A stretch of DNA of 64,000 nucleotides from Gemmatimonadaceae bacterium (GCA_035533015.1 DATLUQ010000051.1:62001-126000), one strand, 5' to 3'. Counted from the stretch's first letter, positions 33,929-43,143 are shown. Numbers and translations are program-made. Notes: a model not told the origin generated them from the letters alone.

Positions 33929-36900
33929 TTAATGAAAGTCGTGCGACAGGTGTGCGATCTTCCGGCCCCCCTCCAGCACCGTCAACTCCCGGAACTTCCG
34001 CCCCACGACATTCACCGCCCCCGAGTCCTTTTCCAATCTCCCCTGCACGAGCACGAACGGCGCCCGCTTCACGACCTCCTCGTTCGCCGCCACCAGGCTC
34101 TTATGCACCACGATGTTCACGAACCCCCATTCGTCTTCCAGCAACAGGAAAATCGTCCCCCCGGCGGTGCTCGGCCGCTGCCGCACCGTGACCAGCCCCC
34201 CGATCGTCACTGTCCGCCCAGTCGGCAGCCCGGCCAGATCCCGGCTCGACACTGCCCCTCCCGCCTCCAGCCTCGCCCGCGCCACTTGCATCGGATGCCC
34301 GTCCAGACTCAACCCGATGGCGTAGTAATCGAGCAGCACCTGGCGGTCCCGATCCATCGGCGGCGGATCGTGCAACTCCCGTGATGCCGGTGCCAGGGAC
34401 AAGAGATCCCCAACCGCCCTGAGCCCCTCCCACGCGGCATGCCGCCGGTCTGGCGCCCATACTCCAAGCGCCCCCGCCTGCGCGAACGCCAACACGTCCG
34501 CCCGCGACAACCTGGCCCGCCGCACCACATCCGCAATCGAGATGAACGGTCCGGCCATCCGCGCATCCTTCAGCGCGTCGATCACCCGCGTACCGACGCT
34601 CCGCACGTGCCGCCACCCGATCCTCAACGCCGGCCGCGCCGGATCCGCGGTTTCCTCCACGCTGCACTCCCAATCCCCGTCGCGCAGGCATGGCGGCAGC
34701 AACGGCACGCCATGCCGCTTGGCATCGTGGATCAGCGTCGAGACCGGATAGAACCCCATCGGCCACGAATTCAGCAATCCGTAAAAGAATTCGGTCGGGT
34801 AATGCGCCTTCAACCACGCCGTGGCATATGCGATGAGCGCAAAGCTCCACGCGTGCGACTCGGGAAACCCGTAGTTCGCGAAGCTCACGAGGTCGGCGCA
34901 GATCCGGTCGGCGACGTCGCCCTTCACCCCGTGCTCCACCATCGCCGCGCGCAGTCTGGTGAGCGCCCCCACCAACCGCTCCTTCTTCCGGATGTTCCCC
35001 ATGGTCCGGCGCAGCTCGTCGGCCTGGCTGCCGGTATAGCCGCCCAGCGCCATGGCGATGGCCATGGCCTGCTCCTGGAAGATCGGAATTCCCTGCGTGC
35101 GCTCGAGAATGGGTTCGAGCGCCGGGTGCAGATAGGTCACCGGCTCGCGACCCAGCCGCCGCTCGGTGTACGGATGCACGAACTTCGCCTGGATGGGCCC
35201 CGGCCGTATCAACGCCACCTGCACCACGATGTCGTACAACCGCTCGGGCTTGGTCTTGAGAATGGATCCGATCTGCGCCCGGCTCTCGATCTGGAACGTG
35301 CCGATGGTCTCCCCGCTCTGGATCAACTCATAGGTCTTCTTATCATCGTACGGCAGCGCGTACATCACCGGACGCGCACCCCCCCGCCGCTCGATCACGT
35401 CAAAGGCACGCCGTATGGCTGACAATCCACCCAATCCCAGAAAATCGAACTTGGGCACGCCCACGGCATCGAGATCGTCTTTGTCGAACTGCACGATGGT
35501 CCGACCCATCGCGGTCTGCTCGATGGGCAGATAGCTCCCCAACGCCTGCGCCGACAACACGAACCCGCCCACGTGCGTGGACCGCATGCGCGGCACACCG
35601 TCGAATGCCGCGATTCCCCTCAACAGTGCCTGCGCCCGCGCGTCGCCCACGTCCAGCCCCTGCTCGGCGCCCAGTCCGTTGCGGATGGCCTCCGCCGCCT
35701 CTGCGGGCTCGGCGTGATGTAAGCGTTTTGATATGGAGACGGCGAGTTCCGGCGGGTACCCGAACGCCCGCATCGCGTCCTGCACGGCGTTGGGCGCGCG
35801 GTAGGTCTGCACGGTGCAGGCGATGGCTGCCTTCTCGCGCGCGTAGTTCGCGTACATGTAGTCGAGCACCTCCTCGCGCCGGTTGTGTTCGAAGTCCACG
35901 TCGATGTCGGGCGCCTCGGCCTTCCCGTCCACGCGCACCTCGCTCAGGAAGCGCTCGAACAACAGCCCGTGCTCCACCGGATCCACCGCCGTGACCCCCA
36001 GGCAAAACGCGGTCACCGAATTCGCGGCGCTCCCGCGCCCCTGACAGAGAATTCCCCGCCCGCGGGCGAACCGCACGGCGTCCCACATCACGAGAAAGAA
36101 CCCCGCGAAGCCGAGCCGGTTGATCACCGCCAGCTCGTGCTCGATCTGCGCGGCCTGCCGGGGCGTGACCGCGCCGCCCCACCGCTCGCGCGCCCCGATG
36201 TACACCTGCTCGCGCAGGAAGGTGATGTCGTTGTGGTTGGCCGGAACGGCGTACCTGGGCATCGGTGGACGCATCCACGCGAAATCCGCGGGCTCGCACT
36301 CGGCTGCGATGCGCGCACTCTCGCACAACCCCTCCGTGCGCCCTCGCCATCGCCGCTCCATCTCGCAGGGCGCGAGCAGGCGCCATTCACCATTCGGATG
36401 CAGCACGCCATGCGCCGCCGCTTCATCAATGGTCAGCTCGGCCCTCAGCGCGGTGAGCATGTCGTGCACCAACCGCCCGCCCTCATCCACGTACCGCGGG
36501 TCGTGCGTCACCACCCACGGCACGCGCTCACGCTCGGCCAGCGACACGAGTGCGCCGGCCAGCGCCGCCTCCGCGCCCCCGGTGTGATGCAGCTGCACCT
36601 CCACGGCCAGCCGGTCGCCGAATACCTCGTACCAATCGCCGAGCAGGCGGCGCGCACCGCTGTCGTCGCCAGCCCGGATACGCGACGCGAGCGGACCCGA
36701 CCCAGGGCCGGTGAGCGCGTGCACCCCCTCGGCGTGCCGTGCCACCTGCTGCCACGTCACGCCGGCATGACCGCGGCGCCGGTGCTGTGCGTCCTTGTCC
36801 CAGGCAGTCCAGCTGCCCACCCGCGCCGCGGTGACGAGTGCCGCGACATTCCGATAGCCCTGCGCGTTGCGGGCCAGGAACGCGCAGGGCATGCCGTCCA

Positions 36901-37111
36901 CGTTGATCTCCGCGCCGACGATCAGCTCGAGCGGCGGATCGCACGCCCGTGCGGCGAGTTGCGCGCGCACGATGGCGCCGAGATCTGCGTTGTCCGTAAT
37001 GGCGATTCTGCGGTAGCCGAGATTGTGCGCCCTGGCAATGAGCGACTCGGGTGTGGCGCTCCCATCGCCAAAGGAAAAGGCAGTGTGCCCGCGGAGTTCC
37101 GCGTACGGCAT
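33929..37111 (-). CDS. dnaE2: Error-prone DNA polymerase DnaE2
   Basis: This 1060-residue polymerase of the C family is the catalytic partner in the ImuA/ImuB/DnaE2 mutasome, used for translesion synthesis after damage. The PHP domain is N-terminal (ELRGHTAFSFGDGSATPESL); the first His of the usual HxH pair is Arg here, so PHP metal binding is probably lost. The polymerase core has GRGSAANSVTAFCLG and the catalytic aspartates in APDIDVDFEHNRREEVLDYM. Later come GIPIFQEQAMAIAMALGGY and a C-terminal OB fold (VTIGGLVTVRQRPSTAGGTIF). It starts 3 bp past the imuB stop, so the genes are one operon. The length is slightly short for DnaE2. Confidence 0.96.
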   Translation of the reverse strand: MPYAELRGHTAFSFGDGSATPESLIARAHNLGYRRIAITDNADLGAIVRAQLAARACDPPLELIVGAEINVDGMPCAFLARNAQGYRNVAALVTAARVGSWTAWDKDAQHRRRGHAGVTWQQVARHAEGVHALTGPGSGPLASRIRAGDDSGARRLLGDWYEVFGDRLAVEVQLHHTGGAEAALAGALVSLAERERVPWVVTHDPRYVDEGGRLVHDMLTALRAELTIDEAAAHGVLHPNGEWRLLAPCEMERRWRGRTEGLCESARIAAECEPADFAWMRPPMPRYAVPANHNDITFLREQVYIGARERWGGAVTPRQAAQIEHELAVINRLGFAGFFLVMWDAVRFARGRGILCQGRGSAANSVTAFCLGVTAVDPVEHGLLFERFLSEVRVDGKAEAPDIDVDFEHNRREEVLDYMYANYAREKAAIACTVQTYRAPNAVQDAMRAFGYPPELAVSISKRLHHAEPAEAAEAIRNGLGAEQGLDVGDARAQALLRGIAAFDGVPRMRSTHVGGFVLSAQALGSYLPIEQTAMGRTIVQFDKDDLDAVGVPKFDFLGLGGLSAIRRAFDVIERRGGARPVMYALPYDDKKTYELIQSGETIGTFQIESRAQIGSILKTKPERLYDIVVQVALIRPGPIQAKFVHPYTERRLGREPVTYLHPALEPILERTQGIPIFQEQAMAIAMALGGYTGSQADELRRTMGNIRKKERLVGALTRLRAAMVEHGVKGDVADRICADLVSFANYGFPESHAWSFALIAYATAWLKAHYPTEFFYGLLNSWPMGFYPVSTLIHDAKRHGVPLLPPCLRDGDWECSVEETADPARPALRIGWRHVRSVGTRVIDALKDARMAGPFISIADVVRRARLSRADVLAFAQAGALGVWAPDRRHAAWEGLRAVGDLLSLAPASRELHDPPPMDRDRQVLLDYYAIGLSLDGHPMQVARARLEAGGAVSSRDLAGLPTGRTVTIGGLVTVRQRPSTAGGTIFLLLEDEWGFVNIVVHKSLVAANEEVVKRAPFVLVQGRLEKDSGAVNVVGRKFRELTVLEGGRKIAHLSHDFH

Positions 37112-37114
37112 GGA

Positions 37115-38515
37115 TCAGTCCCACCAGCCGTGGAGGTACCAACCGGTAGGACGGTAGGACGGTAGGACGGTAGGAGGGGAAACCGCTAACTGCGAACCGC
37201 CGACCTCCAACTGTGAACCGCCACCGCTCCCCACCGCATCGCGATACAACCACACCAGCGTGCCGTCCTCCCGCACACACCGGAAATACTCGCGCGCGTA
37301 TGGGCCGCCCTGTTCCCACTGGCCTCCCGACACACGTTCGGGGCCGGCGGCGTCCACGATCGCGTACGACGTCTGGCCATCCCGATACTGCACCGGCACC
37401 TGATGATCCCGGCGCTCCGCCGTGCGCACGGACACGGGCCGCGGCGGTGACACGAGCTGCAGCGTGAGCCGCGGGGTGGGTCTTGCCCCGCTCTGCGCCT
37501 TGGCCACGCCGCGTTCCCCGCTCGTTGCCGCCACCGCAGGATCTTCTCGTGTCCACTCCGTGCGCGCGTCCACGAGCGGGTGTGCCGAATTCCTGGGGGT
37601 GAGCACCACGTCGCCCTGGTCGTCCATCAACTGCGATACGGCGCGCTCCACCTGCGGCGCGCTGGCAAATCCCTTGTCGAACAGGTCGCCCTGCACGCCG
37701 TCGTTGCCGATCGCCGACTCCACGCATAGCGTCACGCCGGTGACCGCGTCGGGGAGCGTGATGCGGTCGAGCGCGGTGCGAATGAGCCGCATCCAAGCCT
37801 TCTGGCTGGCCGTGGGGCGCGCCGAGCGAATGCGGTGCACGAACTCGGTACGGTCGGCGAGCGCGAAGGCGAGCGACACCTCGCGTGCCCGGTGCCCGCC
37901 GGCGGCGAGCGCGTCGCACACGGTGGCGGCCTGCGCGTTCACCACGAACAGCAACCGTTCGGCGTCCCGCAACGCGTAGTCCACCCAGTCGACGGACGCG
38001 CTGGGGAGCGCGCGGGCGGGCGACGCGAAGAGCAGCCGCGGATCGTCGGCCCGGGCGAGCTTCCACAGTCGGACACCTTCGGCGCCCATTAGTATTTCTA
38101 TACTAGCCGCGTCGAGGGCGGCCAGCGCGCCGCAGGTCTCCACGCCGATGCCGTCGAGCAGGTGGTCGAGCAATGTCGATGGATCCAGAACGTCTATCGG
38201 AAACGGCGCCATGAAGTCGCGGTCGTGCCCCGGCTTCACGATGGTGAACGGGATACGGCGCTGCGTGGCCGCCAACTCGGCGGCGATCGCCGTGGTGGCG
38301 GCGCCGGCGTGCGCGTTGGAATAGCCGTGACGGTGTGCCACGTCCACGAGCGTCAGGGCGAGGGCGCCCGCGTCGAGGCCGCGTGCGTCGGCCCACACGC
38401 GGCCGCCGGCGCCGAGGCGCACGCGCGGGACGTGCTGCAGTAGATCGGTGATCAGTTCAGCGGGAAACGCCGCGCCGGTCGGCCAGCTCGGGCTCCAGAG
38501 ACAGACGTAACTCAT
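37115..38515 (-). CDS. imuB: ImuB, Y-family-like mutasome protein with repeat-bearing C-terminal insert
   Basis: This 466-residue inactive Y-family relative bridges DnaE2 and the beta clamp. It begins MSYVCLWSPSWPTGA, and the catalytic carboxylates of true Y polymerases are not seen. The palm and little-finger-like regions are followed by a QGDLF motif (in GVQGDLFDKGF), a plausible clamp-binding QxxLF. Near the end REYFRCVREDGTLVWLYRD and WYLHGWWD match the conserved ImuB tail. Between them sit about 30 extra residues (AVGSGGGSQLEVGGSQLAV and PPTVLPSYRPT). These are encoded by a GGTTC-CAGTT duplication and an 8-bp tandem repeat. Its start overlaps imuA by 59 bp. Confidence 0.93.
   Translation of the reverse strand: MSYVCLWSPSWPTGAAFPAELITDLLQHVPRVRLGAGGRVWADARGLDAGALALTLVDVAHRHGYSNAHAGAATTAIAAELAATQRRIPFTIVKPGHDRDFMAPFPIDVLDPSTLLDHLLDGIGVETCGALAALDAASIEILMGAEGVRLWKLARADDPRLLFASPARALPSASVDWVDYALRDAERLLFVVNAQAATVCDALAAGGHRAREVSLAFALADRTEFVHRIRSARPTASQKAWMRLIRTALDRITLPDAVTGVTLCVESAIGNDGVQGDLFDKGFASAPQVERAVSQLMDDQGDVVLTPRNSAHPLVDARTEWTREDPAVAATSGERGVAKAQSGARPTPRLTLQLVSPPRPVSVRTAERRDHQVPVQYRDGQTSYAIVDAAGPERVSGGQWEQGGPYAREYFRCVREDGTLVWLYRDAVGSGGGSQLEVGGSQLAVSPPTVLPSYRPTGWYLHGWWD
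37145..37176. repeat. 8-bp tandem repeat GGTAGGAC x4 inside imuB
   Basis: GGTAGGAC occurs three times, followed by GGTAGGAG, in exact register. It lies about 30 bp before the imuB stop and 35 bp before the dnaE2 start. Because 8 is not a multiple of 3, gain or loss of one unit would shift the imuB frame. Just upstream in the gene, GGTTC(A/G)CAGTT occurs twice, 20 bp apart. Similar units occur at 6727-6790. Confidence 0.85.
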
Positions 38516-39161
38516 GATGCGTGACCGGAAGAACGAATGCGGCATGCGCCTGCCACCCGAGAGCCACCGCGTCCACGCGCACGCGGGCGTGCGTGATCTC
38601 GGCGGGGTCGCCGAACGGCGTGCGCGTGTAGCGGTAGTCCGCGGGTTGAATGCGCGAGGTGAGCTTCAAGGCCGACATCGCGGCGTGCGTGGTGAGCGCG
38701 ACGAGCGCGCTCCCGCCGTCGCGCGTGGCGCGGGTGAGACGGACGGTCTCCTGTCCCTTGGGTTCCGCACCGGCCAGCACGACGAGCGCGAACCCGCCCG
38801 AGCGCAGTAACTCCTCAGCCGATCGCAGCGCATTGAGTCGGCTGGAGGGGCGGACGAGCAGGGGGCCATCGTCCCAGAACGCGCCGGCCACGGTGCCGAC
38901 GCTGTCGATCCAGGCGGCACGCTCGCCGACGGCCAGGATACCCTGGCAGGCGGCGCGGAGGATGGCGGTCGCGCCGCCGTGTGGCGCCCAGACGGATAGC
39001 CGGCCGCGGGGAAGTCCTCCGCTGGGCAAGGCCTGGTCGAGCTGGGCAATGCCCGTGGCTAATTGGGTGGCGGCCCGCCGAGTGATGGGCGAGGCATCGG
39101 GAAAGCGCTCCTCGAGGAGGGCACGGAGGGCAAGAAGGTCCTGGGCAGCGGCGCCTGTCAT
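38457..39161 (-). CDS. imuA: ImuA-like RecA-fold mutasome protein
   Basis: This 234-residue RecA-like protein opens the mutasome operon. It contains LATGIAQLDQALPSGGLPRGRLSVWAP, the typical ImuA start of the RecA fold. The phosphate loop reads APHGGATAIL, so the lysine of GK(S/T) is missing and ATP binding is doubtful. The middle has GAFWDDGPLLVRP and the end HHELRLSLEPELADRRG. The ATG at 39161 gives a family-like start (MTGAAAQDLLALRALLEERF); the open frame runs upstream to 39266. Its 3' end overlaps imuB by 59 bp in another frame. I see no clear LexA box upstream, though SOS control would be expected. Confidence 0.82.
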   Translation of the reverse strand: MTGAAAQDLLALRALLEERFPDASPITRRAATQLATGIAQLDQALPSGGLPRGRLSVWAPHGGATAILRAACQGILAVGERAAWIDSVGTVAGAFWDDGPLLVRPSSRLNALRSAEELLRSGGFALVVLAGAEPKGQETVRLTRATRDGGSALVALTTHAAMSALKLTSRIQPADYRYTRTPFGDPAEITHARVRVDAVALGWQAHAAFVLPVTHHELRLSLEPELADRRGVSR

Positions 39162-39292
39162 ACCCGAATAAATACCGAAGATCAGAGGGCGTGGTAAGGG
39201 GTGCTGATGAACTTCTGGAGCCGGAGGATTTGGGCCGAGGGCCGGGAAGGCTCGACCGTTGGGCACCGATGCGGTCGCGCGGGAAGAAGTTC

Positions 39293-39321
39293 TTGCATCC
39301 TCTCAACACCAATTGCATACT
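39293..39321 (+). promoter_or_regulatory. Sigma-70-type promoter upstream of the regulatory-like-domain gene
   Basis: TTGCAT (39293-39298) and CATACT (39316-39321) are separated by exactly 17 bp and resemble the -35 and -10 boxes TTGACA/TATAAT. The predicted start near 39328 is about 28 bp before the ATG at 39356. The area is more AT-rich than its surroundings. Confidence 0.5.
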
Positions 39322-39355
39322 CAACTGCGTACAACAGGCCAATACTCGTTCTTAC

Positions 39356-40174
39356 ATGAACTGCCCCCCCGTTCCATTCATCGTGCGTACCGCGACGTTG
39401 GCCGCGGCCGCCCTCGTGGTCGCCGCCAGCTCGGCGCGCCCCCAGAACACGGCGCCCCCGCCGCACGCCGACAGCATCGCCGTTCACCTGCGGGTGATCG
39501 GCGTGTTCGACGATCAGACCGGCCAGCCCGTCGAGGGCGTCGAGGTGAAGGACGTGTTCACCGGCTTCTCGGCGCTCACCACCAGCACCGGGACGGTGGT
39601 GCTCCCGCTCGACACGTCGGGCGCGCTGCTGCGCATCCGGAAGGTGGGCTATCTGATGCGCACGTATCCCCTGCCGAACGCCGCGGAGGACACGACGCCG
39701 GCGACGTTCACGATCGACGCCGCGCTCCCGCAACTCCCGACGGTGCACACCCGGGCGCGCGGCATCGCGCGGGGGCCGGCCGACACGATTGTGCGGCTGG
39801 AGCGCGTCGGATTCTACGAGCGCCGGGAGTACGGCGGCGCGCCGCCTACCGCGTATGTGACCGAGGACCAGTTGAAGCGCTGGGCGCCGACGTTGATGAC
39901 CGACATCGGGCACTTCTCCGGCCGCGACCTCTGCACCGGCAACGTGTACATCGACGGCGTGCGCGTGCAGGTCCCGAGTCGCGCCGTCGCGCCGGGGCAC
40001 GTGAGCCGCGTGCTCAAAACTGGGCTCGACGCACTCGTCGATCCGGCGATGGTCGCCGGGATCGAGACCTACACGACGGGCGAGACTCCGCCCGGATTCA
40101 ACGCGACGGGAGCGGGCAGCGCAGCGCCGATAGCCGATGGGAGCGGCTGCGTGACGTTGATCTGGACCCGGTAG
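39356..40174 (+). CDS. Exported carboxypeptidase-regulatory-like / TonB-plug-like protein
   Basis: This 272-residue protein has an export signal (RTATLAAAALVVAASSARPQ). Residues about 40-115 resemble a carboxypeptidase-regulatory (CnaB-like) beta-sandwich: VIGVFDDQTGQPVEGVEVKDV, then TSTGTVVLPL and LRIRKVGYL. The second half resembles a TonB-receptor plug (NVYIDGVRVQVPS, AGIETYTTG), and the end GSGCVTLIWTR is a common tail of such small proteins in this group. No beta-barrel follows, so it is not a receptor. The function is unknown. The ATG at 39356 is chosen because the signal peptide starts there; a longer open frame overlaps the divergent imuA region. Confidence 0.7.
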   Translation: MNCPPVPFIVRTATLAAAALVVAASSARPQNTAPPPHADSIAVHLRVIGVFDDQTGQPVEGVEVKDVFTGFSALTTSTGTVVLPLDTSGALLRIRKVGYLMRTYPLPNAAEDTTPATFTIDAALPQLPTVHTRARGIARGPADTIVRLERVGFYERREYGGAPPTAYVTEDQLKRWAPTLMTDIGHFSGRDLCTGNVYIDGVRVQVPSRAVAPGHVSRVLKTGLDALVDPAMVAGIETYTTGETPPGFNATGAGSAAPIADGSGCVTLIWTR

Positions 40175-40244
40175 CAGCGGCAACCGCAAGCAGCAGGTGA
40201 ACGGCTGTGAACCGAGAGCGGTCAGCTGTTCGCCAAACAAAACA

Positions 40245-40282
40245 CTGGGACGCACTCCGACCGGAGTCGCGATGCGTCCCAG
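40245..40282. terminator. Intrinsic terminator between convergent genes
   Basis: CTGGGACGCA (40245-40254) and TGCGTCCCAG (40273-40282) are a perfect 10-bp inverted repeat, with a smaller ACTCC/GGAGT hairpin inside. On the minus strand the stem is followed by TGTTTTGTTT, a good T tract. It should end the S9 peptidase transcript, and on the plus strand may also stop the opposite gene. Confidence 0.8.
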
Positions 40283-40350
40283 CGTCGTTGCACACGGCGT
40301 TCGGCCAACAACTCACAGCATCGAACCTGTGGTCGTTGTTCCCGCCGGTG

Positions 40351-42906
40351 CTAGTGCGCCGTCATCTCCGCGCTGCCGCCGTAGTCGTCCCCCAGGAAAT
40401 GGGTGGCGAAGAATTCCATCATCATCACCTGCGCGTACGGGGCCATGTCGCCGTAGCCGTGCGGCTTCGGTGGATAGACCATGAGGGAGAACCTCTTGTT
40501 GGCCTTGATGAGCGCGTTCACCAACCGCATGGTGTTGGCTGGATGCACGTTGTTGTCCATGAGCCCAGTTTCGAGGAGCAGCGCGCCCTTGAGGTTCGCC
40601 GCCAACTCCACCGTGGTCGGCACGTGGATTTCGTACTTCGTGCCGGTATCGGCCGGCGTACCGGCAGCCGGCATCCCGCCCGCGTCACCGCCGCCCCGCG
40701 CTCCGCCACGTCCACCGCGCCCGCCCCGCCCGCCGCGTGCCCGGGCGCTGTCGGCTGCCGACTCGATGCGCAGCCCGTGGTACTGCTCGCTCCAGTTCTG
40801 GTTGTAGACGTTGTTGTCGTGGTTGCCCGATTCGCTCACGCCAACCTTGAAGAAATCGTTATAGGGCGGCAGCAGCATGGCCGCCGCCGTCTGGAAGCCA
40901 CCACCCGAATGCCCGTAGATCCCCACCCGGTTGAGGTCGATGTAGCGGTGTTCGGCGCCCAGTTCCTCGATCACGTATTTCTTGTCGGCCAGCCCGTAGT
41001 CGCGGAGATTGAGGTACCCGAAGGTGTCGTACGCTCGCGACCGTTCGGGGCTGCCCCCGCGGTTGCCGAAGGTGACGACGATGAAACCGAGCTGTGCCAG
41101 CCGCTGCTGCTGCGCCGAGGGTGAGAAGTTGAAGATCACCGACTCGGTCTGTGGTCCGGGGTAGGTGTAGGTGATGATCGGGTACGACTTGGACGAATCG
41201 AAGTCGAATGGCTTCCACATCTCACCCCAGATGTCGGTGATCCCGTCGGCCGCCTTCACGTGAAAGGGTTCGGGGGGCTTCCAGCCCAGCGTCCTGAGCC
41301 CGGAGACATCCATCGTTTCGAGGTCCATCACGACCTTGCCCGTTTCGTTACGGATCACGGCATGCGGCTCCACGTCGATCCGTGAAGAGTTGTCCACGTC
41401 GTACCTGAAACTGGGCGAGAGATCGGACGTATGCGTGGCGTTGCCGGCGTCGACGAGCGTGAGCCCTGTGCCGTCGAGATTGACCTTGTACAGGTGGTGG
41501 TAGTAGGGGTCCTCGCCGGGCTCGCGACCCACGCCGGTGACCCAGGCCGCGCCATGTACCGAGTCGACCTCGACGAGATTCTCGGCCCGCCAGGGACCCG
41601 ACGTGAGCGCGTTCTTGAGCTTTCCATCGTGCGAATAGAGGTAGTACTCGCCCCATCCCGTGCTGTCGGACCACCAGATGAAGTCGCCGCCGGCCTTCAC
41701 GTAACGCGGCTCCTGCGTCTGCAGTCCACCCCAGTCGCTCTTCTCGGTGAGGATGGTCTTGATGTCGTGCGTCTGGAGGTTGATGTCGATCATCTCCAGT
41801 TCGCGCTGGGTGCGGTCGCGCCGGACCAGGCTCAGCACATCGTGGCCCGCATCGGGCCACACGAGATTCATGATTCTCTGGTCCTTGTACTTGCTCACGT
41901 CCAACGGCGTCACCGACTTGTCGCCGAGCACGTACGTGTAAAGCTCCATCTGCGGCACGTCCGCCTCGCCCGGCATGGCGTACGGATACTCCATGAGCGT
42001 GGGACGCGGATTGGCGAGGTAGTTCACCAGATAGAGGTCCTTCACCTTGCGTTCGTCCTGGCGCGTGACCGCGAATGCCTTGGAGTCGCGCGACCAGGTC
42101 ACGTTGGCCCGCACGCGCGAGTCAAGCGGCGGCGCGCCGCGACCGCCGGCGGCCATGCCTTCGCGGGCCAGCAGCACGGCGGCCGTATCGAGGTAGCCGA
42201 ACGTCCGCTTACGCTCGCCGTCGGTGGAGATCTGCACCGTGTCCTTCGTCAACGTATCGACGAGGAACAGGTTGTTGTCGCGCGCGAACACGAAGTGCGT
42301 GCTGTCGGGTGAGAAGTTGCGGAAGTTGCCTCCGCGGCCGCCGAAGCCGCCGCCCCTCCCGCCTCCCCGGCCGTCGGCCCCGCCGGTCTCGCGCGTGGCC
42401 TTGCCCACGCGCTCCAGCGTTTCGGCGGCCAGCGTCCACTTCCAGCGCGAACTGTCGGCGTTGAACTCGAAGGTCTTGTGATCCTTGCTGAGATCGAGCG
42501 TGGTGAACGGCAGGTTGTAGCCGTCGTACGCGCGCCCCGATGCAGCGGTGAGCGCGGCGGCGAGCTTGGTTTGATCGAACAGCGGCCGCTTGACATTGAG
42601 CGCCGGCACCACGAGGAAGAAGGTGGACCCCGTGTGGTCCTTCCAGTTGTACCACATCGAATCGGTCTTGCCGATCCAGTGCGGATCCACCGCCGAGCTG
42701 TAGAGGATCGGCCGCAACGCCTCCGGGGTGAACTTGTCGGCGAGCGTCCAGTTGGCCGTGTTGGTGTGCGTCGGGTGCTGCGCCGCGCCCGGTGCTGCGA
42801 TGCCGAGCGACGCGGCCATCACCGCCCCGAGGGCAAGTCCAGCAACGCCGAACCGGCTGGGCGATTGTCCGAGCGCGTGGCGAAACAGTAGCGGATGGGC
42901 GGGCAT
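40351..42906 (-). CDS. S9 prolyl-oligopeptidase/DPP-IV-like peptidase with RGG-rich inserts
   Basis: This 851-residue protein has a signal sequence (VAGLALGAVMAASLGIAAPGAAQ). A beta-propeller N-terminal domain with VTWSRDSKAFAV is followed by a C-terminal alpha/beta-hydrolase domain. The nucleophile is in GIYGHSGGGFQTAAAML (about residue 664), with the acid in LMDNNVHP and the histidine in PKPHGYGD. It should cleave dipeptides or short peptides in the periplasm. Two glycine-arginine-rich inserts, at about 170-197 (GGRGGGFGGRGGNFRN) and 720-745 (ARARGGRGGRGGRGGARGGG), interrupt conserved parts. The second lies between nucleophile and acid residues. The ATG at 42906 is chosen for the signal peptide. 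Confidence 0.92.
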   Translation of the reverse strand: MPAHPLLFRHALGQSPSRFGVAGLALGAVMAASLGIAAPGAAQHPTHTNTANWTLADKFTPEALRPILYSSAVDPHWIGKTDSMWYNWKDHTGSTFFLVVPALNVKRPLFDQTKLAAALTAASGRAYDGYNLPFTTLDLSKDHKTFEFNADSSRWKWTLAAETLERVGKATRETGGADGRGGGRGGGFGGRGGNFRNFSPDSTHFVFARDNNLFLVDTLTKDTVQISTDGERKRTFGYLDTAAVLLAREGMAAGGRGAPPLDSRVRANVTWSRDSKAFAVTRQDERKVKDLYLVNYLANPRPTLMEYPYAMPGEADVPQMELYTYVLGDKSVTPLDVSKYKDQRIMNLVWPDAGHDVLSLVRRDRTQRELEMIDINLQTHDIKTILTEKSDWGGLQTQEPRYVKAGGDFIWWSDSTGWGEYYLYSHDGKLKNALTSGPWRAENLVEVDSVHGAAWVTGVGREPGEDPYYHHLYKVNLDGTGLTLVDAGNATHTSDLSPSFRYDVDNSSRIDVEPHAVIRNETGKVVMDLETMDVSGLRTLGWKPPEPFHVKAADGITDIWGEMWKPFDFDSSKSYPIITYTYPGPQTESVIFNFSPSAQQQRLAQLGFIVVTFGNRGGSPERSRAYDTFGYLNLRDYGLADKKYVIEELGAEHRYIDLNRVGIYGHSGGGFQTAAAMLLPPYNDFFKVGVSESGNHDNNVYNQNWSEQYHGLRIESAADSARARGGRGGRGGRGGARGGGDAGGMPAAGTPADTGTKYEIHVPTTVELAANLKGALLLETGLMDNNVHPANTMRLVNALIKANKRFSLMVYPPKPHGYGDMAPYAQVMMMEFFATHFLGDDYGGSAEMTAH

Positions 42907-43143
42907 GGAGGGATCTCCGGGATGGGAACGGCGACGGAGGAGGGGGCAGGACGGGGGAGGGCGAGATCGCCGCGACATTGATTTGCGTCCGGGACCGGGC
43001 CTGGGGAAGGGGGCCCGCCGGGGCGCTGCGTTGCCCGTGGCGGCATGGCCGTATCGCGGACCCCTGCGCGCGCTCGTGGGGGGAGGGGCGGTCGATCGGC
43101 GGCTCACTCGTACCCTTCCACCCTCGTACTTTCCACCCAGCCC

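Noticed and set aside
39162-39355. LexA (SOS) box before imuA
   Set aside because: I looked for CTGT-N8-ACAG-like and GAAC-N4-GTTC-like sites and saw none convincing. The phylum's LexA motif may differ, so SOS control is neither supported nor excluded.
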